Of a stretch of 64,000 nt of DNA, positions 42,904-51,642 are shown piece after piece; positions within the stretch are counted from its first letter, which is position 1, and every line of letters begins with the position of its first letter. This stretch comes from Streptomyces sp. AM 4-1-1 (GTDB lineage: Bacteria; Actinomycetota; Actinomycetes; Streptomycetales; Streptomycetaceae). Both the position numbers and the translations under genes were made by a program. The stretch covers positions 7,006,001 through 7,070,000 of the forward strand of contig NZ_CP119145.1 of NCBI RefSeq assembly GCF_029167625.1, given 5' to 3'. The notes below the pieces were generated by a model. The model was not told the origin of the DNA. It saw only the letters and a program-made list of their open reading frames with translations, and ran no database searches.

Positions 42904-42957
42904 TGATCATTCCGCAACGGTTGACAATCTTTTACCAGTCTATTGATCATGTGATCA
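42904..42957 (+). promoter_or_regulatory. Promoter with three TGATCA operator-like words before the biosynthetic cluster
   Basis: A good -35 hexamer, TTGACA at 42921-42926, lies in a rare AT-rich stretch. The 6-bp palindrome TGATCA occurs at 42904-42909, 42944-42949 and 42952-42957, the last two forming TGATCATGTGATCA over the likely -10 region 17 bp downstream. The cluster's first gene starts about 100 bp further. A regulator binding across -10 is plausible. Confidence 0.5.
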
Positions 42958-43053
42958 TGCGGTTGTGCGGGTAGGCTGAAGAAAGGAATGGCGGCCGTAA
43001 TCGCCGATCGAAGACGAATTCATTCCGACGAATCGCGCGTGACTGGGGGAGCT

Positions 43054-43779
43054 GTGAGTTCAGGGCCCGAAGCGATGTCCGAAGAAACAGCCACGCATCT
43101 GCTGAGCACCTATGGCAGACCTCAGGATTTCAGCAGCGTTGTTCTGCATCCCTCGGGAGGCGGGCTGGGTCAGTACGTCGGCCTGATCGCCGCACTCTCC
43201 CGACGGGGTGCGGTGCACGGCATCCGTGCCTCGGGACTGCGTACAGGCGAACTGCCGGACGAGCGGGTCGCCGACATGACAGACCGCTATCTGCCGGTGC
43301 TGCGATCCCTCCCGAATCGTCCTGACCTGCTTGTCGGATGGTCGCTCGGCGGTGTGCTCGCCTGGGAGCTGGCGGTCGCCCTGGCGACGGACGACTATCG
43401 TCCCGCAGTCGTCATGCTCGACAGCTTCGCTGAACCCTGGTCGGCGTGCGCCGATGATCCGGGCCGGCAGGCGGTGCTGCGGAAGATCGTCGAGGAAGCG
43501 GCGCCCGCCGCGGACCAGGAAGGCCGCGACCGCGTCCTGCGGACGGCGACGGCGCACATAGCGGCTTCAGTCGGCCACCAGGTAAAAAGCCGGTATGAAG
43601 GTCCTGTACTGCTCATGCCCGGAAACAGCGCGGAACGGACCAGGCAGATCAGCGACTGGTCCGCTCGTGCCCCCTTCCTGAGAACCAGCCCGCTCGACTG
43701 CGGGCATTTCGAAATATTCGAGCGAGAGAACCTTCGCGGACTTCTGCGGAACCTAGAGAATTTTCTGCTCCATTCCTAA
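43054..43779 (+). CDS. Type II thioesterase-like alpha/beta hydrolase
   Basis: I chose GTG 43054 because GGGGGA lies just upstream; an in-frame ATG at 42988 lacks such support. The product is 241 residues with the nucleophile motif GWSLGGVLA, an Asp region (VVMLDSFAEPW) and a catalytic His in LDCGHFEIFE. This is the thioesterase family used in non-ribosomal peptide and polyketide pathways to release product or remove wrong acyl groups from carrier proteins. It leads the cluster and precedes the carrier-protein fusion. Confidence 0.85.
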   Translation: MSSGPEAMSEETATHLLSTYGRPQDFSSVVLHPSGGGLGQYVGLIAALSRRGAVHGIRASGLRTGELPDERVADMTDRYLPVLRSLPNRPDLLVGWSLGGVLAWELAVALATDDYRPAVVMLDSFAEPWSACADDPGRQAVLRKIVEEAAPAADQEGRDRVLRTATAHIAASVGHQVKSRYEGPVLLMPGNSAERTRQISDWSARAPFLRTSPLDCGHFEIFERENLRGLLRNLENFLLHS

Positions 43780-43917
43780 GTTTTCCCAGAGTCATTTCTG
43801 ACCCCTCTTTGAATGGTTGCCGACAGCGAGGAGTATACCCGTGCGTGTGCAAATCCAATTGCTCGATCTGTGTGTGGCCAGATCTCGGTATCTCATCATG
43901 GGCCGGGGAGGCGGACA

Positions 43918-45141
43918 ATGACGGAAAGGGAGACCCCCGCCGAACTCTTCGACTGCCTCCAGGTGAATTTAGCTCTCCTCGCCGACCGCTGGTTCGGCGC
44001 GCCGGCCTCTTTGAGCCTCGGCAGTACCCTGCGGTTCCGGCCCGTCGACACCCTGGCCGGTCTGCCCACGGTCGCCAGGACCGCGCACCAGCACCTCATC
44101 GACGCCGCAGACGCGCTGGGCATGCGAGTGGCCACCCCGGTCACTACCTCACCGGCCGCGTCCGGTTCGTCTGACAGTCACGCCGCAGCGCCTCAGTACG
44201 TCGTCGCAGACGCCTACTACCTGCCGTGGGTGCCGTACTACCAGCGGCAGCACATGGAACACAGCTTCCTGTCGCACCCTGCACCGGCAGGTTCTCCCGT
44301 AACCGTGGAGGACGGCTACCACAACGAGACGCCCTGGGGCAGCGCCCGGCCCGGCACGTGGAGCATCTCGCCGGACGAACTGCGCGGCCTCCCAGCCCCG
44401 ATACTCTCCGTCACTCCCGTCGCCGACCGCCCGGATGCCCCTGTCTGCCGCTCCCCGCAGCTGGACCTCGGCAGCCTCGCCGACGCGGATGCCTACGCCA
44501 GGACCTACGCGGAACATCCCGACCGCGCGGAGGCGCTCCGGGCGCTGACCCTGGAGACTTGGTTGCTGAGCCGCGCCCGTGCCCTGCACGCGGCCTGGCT
44601 AGACCATGGGCGCGGCGTTCCTTCCGCTGCCGTCGACGACCACATCGCCGCCTGGCGGGCGCTCACCGAGCAGACGTACCTCGCCCACCGGAGGGTGGCG
44701 AGGAACCGCCCCGAGCCCCCCGGCCTCACGGCCCGGCTGGCCGCTCTCCTGCGGGCGGACCACACCGTTCTCACCCGGGCCCACGCGGAACTGCAGCCGG
44801 TGACTCCGTTACCGGGCGTACGGGAGGACACACCCGTGCAGACGTCGGGAGCCGACGTCCGGACCGAGGTCGTCGCCGTCGTCGCGGAGGCGCTGGACGG
44901 AGACCCCGAGCTCCTGCGGAATATGGCGCTGCTGCGGGACGTACCGGGCTACACCTCGTTCCGCATCGCCGAGATCATCGAGCGGCTCGAAGACGACTTC
45001 AACATCGAGTTCGCCCCCGAGGACCTGATGCCGGAGAACCTTGGCTCACTCGACGGGCTGTGCGGGATCGTCGCCCGGTCGGTCACGCAGGCCGGGCGCG
45101 GAACGACGCCGCCGGCAACCGGCCGGGAGGGACTCCTGTGA
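43918..45141 (+). CDS. BtrH-like domain fused to a C-terminal acyl-carrier-type domain
   Basis: I chose ATG 43918 with GGGGAGG upstream, giving 407 residues. The first 300 residues resemble BtrH-type/C39-like N-terminal domains (LQVNLALLADRWFG, YVVADAYYLPWVPYYQRQHMEHSFL, GYHNETPWG). The last 85 residues look like a carrier protein (VVAEALDGDPELLRNMALL and SFRIAEIIERLEDDFNIEFAPEDLM). The usual D-S-L site reads YTSFRIAE, so pantetheinylation at the Ser is uncertain. The next gene overlaps by four bases. The fusion is unusual; the function is inferred to be acyl or aminoacyl handling. Confidence 0.6.
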   Translation: MTERETPAELFDCLQVNLALLADRWFGAPASLSLGSTLRFRPVDTLAGLPTVARTAHQHLIDAADALGMRVATPVTTSPAASGSSDSHAAAPQYVVADAYYLPWVPYYQRQHMEHSFLSHPAPAGSPVTVEDGYHNETPWGSARPGTWSISPDELRGLPAPILSVTPVADRPDAPVCRSPQLDLGSLADADAYARTYAEHPDRAEALRALTLETWLLSRARALHAAWLDHGRGVPSAAVDDHIAAWRALTEQTYLAHRRVARNRPEPPGLTARLAALLRADHTVLTRAHAELQPVTPLPGVREDTPVQTSGADVRTEVVAVVAEALDGDPELLRNMALLRDVPGYTSFRIAEIIERLEDDFNIEFAPEDLMPENLGSLDGLCGIVARSVTQAGRGTTPPATGREGLL

Positions 45142-46739
45142 ACGCCCACGAAACCTACGCCCCGCACGCTCCGGTGCCCCGGCCCGGTACCGCAGGCTCC
45201 GCTCCGACCCGTATCCCCGCCCGCGCGTCCGACGCCTCCTACACCCTCCTCCACGAGGGACTGGACGTGGCTGCCCTCACCTGGCCCGGACGCCCCGCGC
45301 TAACCTGCGGCGAACGCACGCTCAGCTACCGGGAGCTGGCCGACGCCTCGCTGCGGGCCGCACACCTGCTCCGGCTGGCGGGCGCCGGCCGGGGAGACCG
45401 TGTCGTCGTCAGCCTTCCCAACGCACTACTGGGCCCCGTGATCGGCTACGCGGCGTCCCGTATCGGTGCGGTGTTCTGCCTGCTGCACGAGCAGGTCGGT
45501 GGAACGCAGCTCCATCACGTCCTCACCGACAGCGAACCGGCGTTGCTCATCAGCGACTCGGCGGACGTCCTGGCAGCCGCGCGACGGCACGGAGTCCGAA
45601 CCGTCCCTGCGGACGAGATCGCCGCGACGGCCTTGGACCCCGGTGCCCCCCTGCCGGACCGCACCGGCGCGACAGTTCTCGGCGTCGATCCCCTGTGCAT
45701 GATCTACACCTCCGGCAGTACGGCGCTACCGAAGGCCGTCGTGAGCACCCATCAGCAGGTTGTCTTCGCGGTGCGCGCCGTCCAGCAGGTGCTGCGCTAC
45801 CGCGCGGACGACATCGTGTACTGTCCCCTGCCTCTGTCCTTCGACTACGGCCTCTACCAGGTGTTCCTGGCCGTCGAGAGCGGTGCGCACCTCTGGATCG
45901 GCCGCGCCGCCGAGGCGGGACCGCCACTGCTCTCGCAGCTGATCCGCTCCGCGGCCACCGTCCTACCCGCGGTGCCCGCCGTCGCCGGAACCTTGGCCCG
46001 CCTGCTCAGCAGGCCCGACCGGCGCCCCACGTCCTTGCGCCTGCTGACGAACACGGGGGCCGCGATGCCGCCGCAGACGGTGGCCGGACTCCGGGAGGCG
46101 CTGCCGGGACTGCGGATCCATCTGATGTTCGGGCTGACCGAGTGCAAGCGGGCCACGATCATGCCCGCCGACGGCGATCTGGCGCGGCCGTACTCCAGTG
46201 GGAAGGCGCTGCCGGGTACCGAGGTGTTCGTCGTCGACGACGATGGCAAACGGCTGCCGCCGGGGGAGACCGGGCAGATCACGGTACGCGGTCCGCACGT
46301 CATGGCGGGGTACTGGCGGCGCCCCGAACTCACCGCCGAACGCTTCCACCATGTGGGCGGCCTCTTCCCCGAACTGCGTACCGGTGACTATGGATGGCTG
46401 GATGAGGAGGGTTACCTCTACTTCACCGGGCGCCGGGACGACCTGTACAAGGTGAACGGTTTCCGGGTCAGCGCCACCGAGGTCGAAGCGGCTGCCCGGC
46501 ACGTCGAGGGGGTGGAGTCGGCGGCGGTCCTGCCGCCGGACGGCCCGCAGGCGGCGCGGCTCTACATCACCGGGACGAGCGACCCTCGACAGGTTCTGGA
46601 CGGCATGCGCGAGCACCTCGAAGACTTCAAGATCCCCGCGCGCTGCACGGTTCTGGACGCGCTGCCGCTGAACGGCAACGGCAAGGTCGACCGGAAGGCA
46701 CTGACCGTACTCACCACGGCGGAGGAAACCCGTGACTGA
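45138..46739 (+). CDS. AMP-forming ligase that loads a carrier protein
   Basis: The start is GTG 45138, overlapping the preceding stop; a much longer open frame upstream is a shadow. The 533-residue ANL enzyme has MIYTSGSTALPKAVVSTHQQ (A3), MFGLTECKRATIMP (A5), RTGDYGWLDEEGYLYFTGRRDD (A7) and LNGNGKVDRKAL (A10 with catalytic Lys). It should activate an amino or carboxylic acid as adenylate and pass it to a carrier protein. Its place before a PLP decarboxylase and a free carrier protein recalls VinN/FlvN-type ligases. Confidence 0.87.
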   Translation: MNAHETYAPHAPVPRPGTAGSAPTRIPARASDASYTLLHEGLDVAALTWPGRPALTCGERTLSYRELADASLRAAHLLRLAGAGRGDRVVVSLPNALLGPVIGYAASRIGAVFCLLHEQVGGTQLHHVLTDSEPALLISDSADVLAAARRHGVRTVPADEIAATALDPGAPLPDRTGATVLGVDPLCMIYTSGSTALPKAVVSTHQQVVFAVRAVQQVLRYRADDIVYCPLPLSFDYGLYQVFLAVESGAHLWIGRAAEAGPPLLSQLIRSAATVLPAVPAVAGTLARLLSRPDRRPTSLRLLTNTGAAMPPQTVAGLREALPGLRIHLMFGLTECKRATIMPADGDLARPYSSGKALPGTEVFVVDDDGKRLPPGETGQITVRGPHVMAGYWRRPELTAERFHHVGGLFPELRTGDYGWLDEEGYLYFTGRRDDLYKVNGFRVSATEVEAAARHVEGVESAAVLPPDGPQAARLYITGTSDPRQVLDGMREHLEDFKIPARCTVLDALPLNGNGKVDRKALTVLTTAEETRD

Positions 46740-48114
46740 CGCCTCGCCTCGGACTTCTCGGGCCCTCCGGATCTCCCGAGCCGACAGCGACCCCGCGGCC
46801 GACACTGCCACCGGCCCCGGTCCTGCTCCCGACTCTGTGCCCGCTCCTGCTCTTGATCCTGTGCCCGTCCCCGATCCCCGTGCGGGCCTTCCCGATCTGC
46901 CCACCCCGGTGTACCTCTACGACCTGGCCCATGTACGCGCCAACCACCGGTCGTTACGGGACGCGCTGCCGGCCGCCGCAGGTCTCTACTACTCGCTCAA
47001 GGCCAACCCCCACCCCGCCGTCCTCAGCCAGTTGCGGACCCTGGGGGCCCGCGCGGAGGTCTGCTCGACCGGCGAACTGCACGCGGCACTCGACGCCGGC
47101 TGGCGGGGAGCGGACATCCTCTACACCGGCCCCGGCAAACGGGATGACGAGATTCGGGAGGCCTTGGAGCACGGAGTGTGTGACTTCTCCGTGGACTCCC
47201 CGTACGCCCTCGATCAGCTCGACCGGCTTGCCGCCGACCGCGACCTCGAAGCCCGCTGCCTGCTACGGGTCAACGATGACCAGCCGGTACCGGGCCAGGG
47301 CCTGGTCATGACCGGCGTCACCTCACAGTTCGGCGCGGACACCGGCTGGATCCTGGACGAACCCCAGCGGTTCGCTTCCCGCGCGCACGCCCGTGTCAGC
47401 GGCCTGCACCTCTACATGGGCACCAACCTGACCGGCACCAGCGCCCTGCTCGGGCAGTTCGCCCGTGCGGTGGCCACCGCCAAGCGCCTGTCCGATGCAC
47501 TGACACCGCACGGTGTGCGGCTGGAGACACTCGATCTCGGCGGCGGTTTCGGCGCTCCCTTTGCCAAGGAGGGCTCCCTGCCTGACCTGACCGGTCTGCG
47601 GCAGGGACTCGAAGACCTGCTGGACGCGGAGGTGACCGGGTGGCGCGACGGCGCACCCGAAGTGGTCTTCGAATCCGGCCGGTACCTCGTCGGCACGGCC
47701 GGGAAGCTCCTCACCACGACGCTGGACGTCAAGTCCTCGCAGGGAAAGGACGTCGTGATCCTGGAATCGGGCATTAACCACCTCGGTGGCATGTCGGGCA
47801 TGCGCCGCCTGCCACCGCTCAATCCGTCCGTGCTCGGTCCGTCCGGGTCGGGCGAGGAAATGCCGGACGCCCTGCTCACCGGTCCGCTGTGCACCCCGCT
47901 GGACACCTGGTCGCGCAGTGCGCCGCTGCCCGCGGTCCGGCCGGGTGACGTGCTGTGCGTGCCCAACGTCGGTGCGTACGGGCTCTACGCGAGCCTGGTC
48001 GCCTTCCTCGGACATCCGCTCCCCGCCGAAGCCGTCCTGGATAGCGACCGGCCGGACGCCGGCTGTGACATCACCCGCCTCGCCCTCACCCGCACGCTCG
48101 CCTCGAAGGAGTGA
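46732..48114 (+). CDS. Fold-type III PLP-dependent decarboxylase (DapDC/ODC-like)
   Basis: The protein is 460 residues. After an Ala/Pro-rich extension of about 60 residues comes the TIM-barrel domain with the PLP Lys in YYSLKANPHP, the GGGFG phosphate-binding loop (LDLGGGFGAPF) and the C-terminal active-site Cys region TGPLCTPLDTW. The family includes diaminopimelate and ornithine decarboxylases. It also includes VinO, FlvO and BtrK, which decarboxylate an amino acid tethered to a carrier protein. Overlap with the ligase and closeness to the carrier gene support the tethered-substrate version. Confidence 0.85.
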   Translation: MTDASPRTSRALRISRADSDPAADTATGPGPAPDSVPAPALDPVPVPDPRAGLPDLPTPVYLYDLAHVRANHRSLRDALPAAAGLYYSLKANPHPAVLSQLRTLGARAEVCSTGELHAALDAGWRGADILYTGPGKRDDEIREALEHGVCDFSVDSPYALDQLDRLAADRDLEARCLLRVNDDQPVPGQGLVMTGVTSQFGADTGWILDEPQRFASRAHARVSGLHLYMGTNLTGTSALLGQFARAVATAKRLSDALTPHGVRLETLDLGGGFGAPFAKEGSLPDLTGLRQGLEDLLDAEVTGWRDGAPEVVFESGRYLVGTAGKLLTTTLDVKSSQGKDVVILESGINHLGGMSGMRRLPPLNPSVLGPSGSGEEMPDALLTGPLCTPLDTWSRSAPLPAVRPGDVLCVPNVGAYGLYASLVAFLGHPLPAEAVLDSDRPDAGCDITRLALTRTLASKE

Positions 48115-48119
48115 TCCCC

Positions 48120-48440
48120 ATGAACGAAAGCCCCACCGACACATCCGCCTCCTCCTCCGCCGACGGCCTCAGCGACCGCTTCACCGGCACACTACGGCCC
48201 TTCCTCAAGTTCCAGGGTGACGAGCCGCTGACGCCGGGGTCGAACCTGCGGACGCTCGGTCTGGACTCGATGCAGGCCATCGAGCTGCTCTTCGCCATCG
48301 AGGACACCTTCGAGGTCACACTGCCGGAAGAAGCCATGAACGACACGACGTTCGCCACGGCGGGCAACCTCTGGCAGGAAGTCCGGCAGGCCCTCACGGC
48401 TCAGCACACCGGCGCCGCCACTGACCCGGCAGGTGCGTGA
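48120..48440 (+). CDS. Free-standing acyl/peptidyl carrier protein
   Basis: ATG 48120 follows AAGGAG at the right distance. The 106-residue protein has the phosphopantetheine site LRTLGLDSMQAIELLFAIEDTFEV with the modified Ser, then helices III and IV (LPEEAMNDTTFATAGNLWQEVR). It should carry the aminoacyl chain through decarboxylation and oxidation. It sits between the decarboxylase and the first dehydrogenase, with a one-base overlap with the latter. Confidence 0.93.
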   Translation: MNESPTDTSASSSADGLSDRFTGTLRPFLKFQGDEPLTPGSNLRTLGLDSMQAIELLFAIEDTFEVTLPEEAMNDTTFATAGNLWQEVRQALTAQHTGAATDPAGA

Positions 48441-49654
48441 TGAGCGCCCCCACCGCAACCACCACGTCCGCCGCCGCCCCCCGACCAACCGCAGCCGTAC
48501 AGGACCCCACCGTGGCCGAACTGGCGCGCCAAGTAGCCGAGGTGGCCGGTGAGCACGCCGAACGGGCCGACAACGAAGCGGAGTTCCCCGCCGAGGCGCT
48601 GGCGGAAATGCGCCGCACCAAACTGCTGGGCCTGCTGGTGCCCCGGGCGCACGGGGGCCTGGGCGGTACGACCGCCGACATGGTGGAGGCAAGCTACCTC
48701 CTCGGCAGGACCGACATGTCGGTCGCCATGATCTTCGCCATGCACTGCCAGCAGGTCGCGACCCTGGTCCGGCACGGCAGCAAGCTCCTCAACCAGCGGC
48801 TACTGCCCGAAATCGCTGCCGGACAGCGCTATCTGGCATCCGTGACCACGGACGCGGGCAACGGCGGCCAGCTTCTCGGCTCCTCAGATGCCCTGGAGGC
48901 GAACGCCGGAGAGCTGATCGTCGACCGGTTCGCCCCGGTGGTCACCGGCGGCGAGAACGCCGACGGATATCTGATCACCATGCGGGCGGCCGACGCCGCG
49001 TCGGCGGTCGAGACCAGCCTCGTCTACGCCGACCGCGTCCAGCTCGACCTGGAGACCGCCGGTGACTGGCAGTCCCTCGGCATGCGCGCCAGCCACAGCG
49101 TCCCCCTGCGTCTCAAGGGACGGGTCCCGGCCTACCACACCATCGGCGAGGACGGCGGATTCCGATCCGTCGCCGTCGCCACCTTCGCGCCGATGGCGCA
49201 CCTGGGCTGGTCGGCCTCCTGGCTCGGCACCGCCGCCGGGGCGCTCTCCCGAGTCCTGCACCTACTGCGGTCACCGGCCAGCCGGGCGCGCACGGATCTC
49301 ACCTCGGCGCTGCTCCTGACCAGGCTCTCGCGCGCACGACAGCGCCTGGACCAGGTACACGCGCTCCTCACCCGCACCCTCGCGACCGTCACCCGCGAGC
49401 CGGACCTTAGCCGTCCCGCGATCCAGCTCCAGCTCAACGCGCTGAAGATCAGCGCGGCCGAGGAGTGCTACCGGGCCGTCGACGAACTCGTGGACGCGGT
49501 CGGGATGCGCCACGGCTATCTGCGCGACTCGCCCACCCGGCTCGAACGGGCGCTGAGGGACCTGCGCTCGGCAGCCCTGAACTACAGCAACGACCGTCTG
49601 CACCTCGCCGACGGCAACCTGGTCCTGCTCGACCCGGAGGTGCGCTTTGCCTGA
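48440..49654 (+). CDS. Acyl-CoA-dehydrogenase-like flavoprotein 1
   Basis: The start is ATG 48440, overlapping the carrier-protein stop (a GTG three bases earlier is possible); 404 residues. The helical N-terminal part (PRAHGGLGGTTADMVEASYLLGRTDMSVAMIFAMHCQ) and central beta domain (LASVTTDAGNGGQ) are typical of the family, and the C-terminus has LRDLRSAALNYSNDRLHLADG. Such enzymes desaturate carrier-bound acyl groups or, in the group D monooxygenase version, hydroxylate with reduced flavin. A flavin reductase is encoded further down. Which reaction applies is not known. Confidence 0.82.
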   Translation: MSAPTATTTSAAAPRPTAAVQDPTVAELARQVAEVAGEHAERADNEAEFPAEALAEMRRTKLLGLLVPRAHGGLGGTTADMVEASYLLGRTDMSVAMIFAMHCQQVATLVRHGSKLLNQRLLPEIAAGQRYLASVTTDAGNGGQLLGSSDALEANAGELIVDRFAPVVTGGENADGYLITMRAADAASAVETSLVYADRVQLDLETAGDWQSLGMRASHSVPLRLKGRVPAYHTIGEDGGFRSVAVATFAPMAHLGWSASWLGTAAGALSRVLHLLRSPASRARTDLTSALLLTRLSRARQRLDQVHALLTRTLATVTREPDLSRPAIQLQLNALKISAAEECYRAVDELVDAVGMRHGYLRDSPTRLERALRDLRSAALNYSNDRLHLADGNLVLLDPEVRFA

Positions 49655-50807
49655 CGCACCCCCGCGCCCCGGGCCCGGCGCCGCAGGGATGCCCAGGGCC
49701 CATGAGGCAGTAACCCCCGACTTCGCGACTGTCGTCGAACAGGCCCTACATGGTGTCCCGTCGGGCGCCGACGGGACGGAGCTCTGGTCGGCGCTCGGAC
49801 GGAACGGGATCCTGCGCGACCTGTACGGTGAAGCGGCCCAGCCGACTCCGGACCGGATGTCGACCCTGCTCACCTCGGTGGACGCGCGTGCGGACAACGG
49901 CACCACCCTGCGGGTCCTGGTGCAGACGGCCAGCGCGCTGCCCCTGCTCCGCTCGTGCCCGGGGCCGTCCTGCGCCGCCGCGTACGCACAGGCTCTGAAC
50001 GGCGACGCCCAGGTGGCGCTGGCCGCCACCGACAGCGCCGCTCCCGGGTCGGATCTGACCGCGCTCGGCACCGAGGTGGACATCGACGGCGGCACCCTCA
50101 CCCTGCGGGGCGGCAAGCGCTGGGTCACCGGGCTCCTCTCCGCGCAGCACGTCCTGGTCCTCGCCCGGCACCGGCCGGGACGCCACTTCACCAGCTTCAC
50201 CTGGGTCCGCGTTCCCCGCGACGCCCCCGGCGTCCACCGGGAACCGGCCGGCAACACCCTTCTGAACAGCGCGGACATCGGCCACCTCACCCTCCGGGAG
50301 GTGCGGCTGCCCCGCACCCACCTGGTGGGCCGGCCCGGTCGCGCGCTGGCTTCCTTCGCCCGCCACATGGCCACCGAGCGACTCGCGGGCGCGCAGTGGG
50401 CCACCGCTCTCGCCCGGCGGACACTCACGGCCACCCATCGCCACCTGCTCGCGCGGGAGTCCGGCGGCGAGCCGCTGTGGCACAACCCGGCCGTCCGGCA
50501 GACCTTCGCCTCGTCCCTGGTCGATCTCGCCCAACTGCAGGCTCTGGTCCAGGCGCAGACACCGCGTATCGCCCAGGACCGTGACCTGAACGCCGCGGTC
50601 CTGCTGAAGGCTGCGGTCGGCATGACGCTCGACAGCGTCCTGGCGCGCTGTGCCCAACTGCAGGGCGCCGACGGAATGGCGGACGGAGGTGCCCAGCACA
50701 TCAGGGCCGAGACCGCCGTCTGCTCACTAGGCGGCGGGGCCACTGAACTGATGCTGGCCCAACTCGCCGACGGTGCAGAAGCTGCACTGAAAACTCCGGC
50801 CCCATGA
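49647..50807 (+). CDS. Acyl-CoA-dehydrogenase-like flavoprotein 2
   Basis: I chose TTG 49647 because GGAGG lies six bases upstream; ATG 49689 is the alternative. The 386-residue protein is a divergent family member (LATFARHMATERLAGAQWATALARR-like helices in its C-terminal domain; AATDSAAPGSDLTALGTEVDIDGGTLTLRGGKRWVTG in the middle). It overlaps the first flavoprotein gene by eight bases, so the two may form a pair or act in sequence on the carrier-bound intermediate. The stop overlaps the next gene. Confidence 0.78.
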   Translation: MPDAPPRPGPGAAGMPRAHEAVTPDFATVVEQALHGVPSGADGTELWSALGRNGILRDLYGEAAQPTPDRMSTLLTSVDARADNGTTLRVLVQTASALPLLRSCPGPSCAAAYAQALNGDAQVALAATDSAAPGSDLTALGTEVDIDGGTLTLRGGKRWVTGLLSAQHVLVLARHRPGRHFTSFTWVRVPRDAPGVHREPAGNTLLNSADIGHLTLREVRLPRTHLVGRPGRALASFARHMATERLAGAQWATALARRTLTATHRHLLARESGGEPLWHNPAVRQTFASSLVDLAQLQALVQAQTPRIAQDRDLNAAVLLKAAVGMTLDSVLARCAQLQGADGMADGGAQHIRAETAVCSLGGGATELMLAQLADGAEAALKTPAP

Positions 50808-51637
50808 CACAGACACCGAGGCCCGCACCGATACCGGTACCCACACCGTTGCGGGTCGACCGTGGTGTCTGGATCATCCATGGGCCGCAGCAGTACTGGC
50901 AGCCGTACCGGTCCTGGTCCCGGCCCCAGGAGGATCCTCAGGATGTCCCGGCCGGTCCCCGACGCGAGGGCAGGCACGGGACCGGCGACCGCCGCCGCCT
51001 CGCCGAACACCGCGCGGGCCGCGCCGCGCTCCGTACTCTGCTGCTCCACGTCCGCGCCGAGCTGGCCGCGCTGCCCGTCATCCGGGAAGCGACCGGCAGA
51101 CCCGCACTCGAAGGGCGGCCCGATGTCAGCGTGAGCATCTCGCACGACGGTGGTGCCGTCGCCGCCGCGGTCTCCTGGAGCGGGCCGGTGGGCATCGACA
51201 TCCAGCAGCCGTACTCTCCAGCGAGCGAGACGATGCTGCGCCGTTGCCTCCACGACTACGCGGCCGAGGTGCTGACCGCGCCGCCCGCGCACCGGGCCCG
51301 GGAGCTGGCCTGGGTCTGGAGCGCCCAGGAGGCATGCGTCAAAGCGGCGGGCTCCGGTCTCGCCGGCCGGCCGTGGACCATCGACGTACCGCCGTACAGC
51401 ACTCATGGCCGCTGGGGCGGCTACCGGTGGACCAGTCTGCGCGAAGCCAGCGAGACCCCTCTCAGCTGGGCGTTTCTCCCGTCGCCGCACTCCGGCCCGC
51501 CCACTTGCGACCACAACACCGCGCACCGGGATGCCTCCGCGCGTATCCGCCCGGCCGACGACCTCAACCCCACCGCACCTCCCCACCCGACCGCGCCCTC
51601 CGGCCCCGCCACGAGCGCCGACTTAAGAAAGGCCTGA
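50804..51637 (+). CDS. 4'-phosphopantetheinyl transferase (Sfp type)
   Basis: The protein is 277 residues. It shows the expected motifs GRPALEGRPDVSVSISHDGG (P1/P1b), VGIDIQQP (Mg-binding Asp) and WVWSAQEACVKAAGSGL (the W-x3-EA-x2-K motif), followed by a Pro-rich tail. It attaches phosphopantetheine to carrier-protein serines, here probably those at 48120-48440 and perhaps the C-terminal domain of 43918-45141. It is co-translated with its neighbours, which makes the cluster self-sufficient for carrier activation. Confidence 0.92.
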   Translation: MTQTPRPAPIPVPTPLRVDRGVWIIHGPQQYWQPYRSWSRPQEDPQDVPAGPRREGRHGTGDRRRLAEHRAGRAALRTLLLHVRAELAALPVIREATGRPALEGRPDVSVSISHDGGAVAAAVSWSGPVGIDIQQPYSPASETMLRRCLHDYAAEVLTAPPAHRARELAWVWSAQEACVKAAGSGLAGRPWTIDVPPYSTHGRWGGYRWTSLREASETPLSWAFLPSPHSGPPTCDHNTAHRDASARIRPADDLNPTAPPHPTAPSGPATSADLRKA

Positions 51638-51642
51638 CCCAC

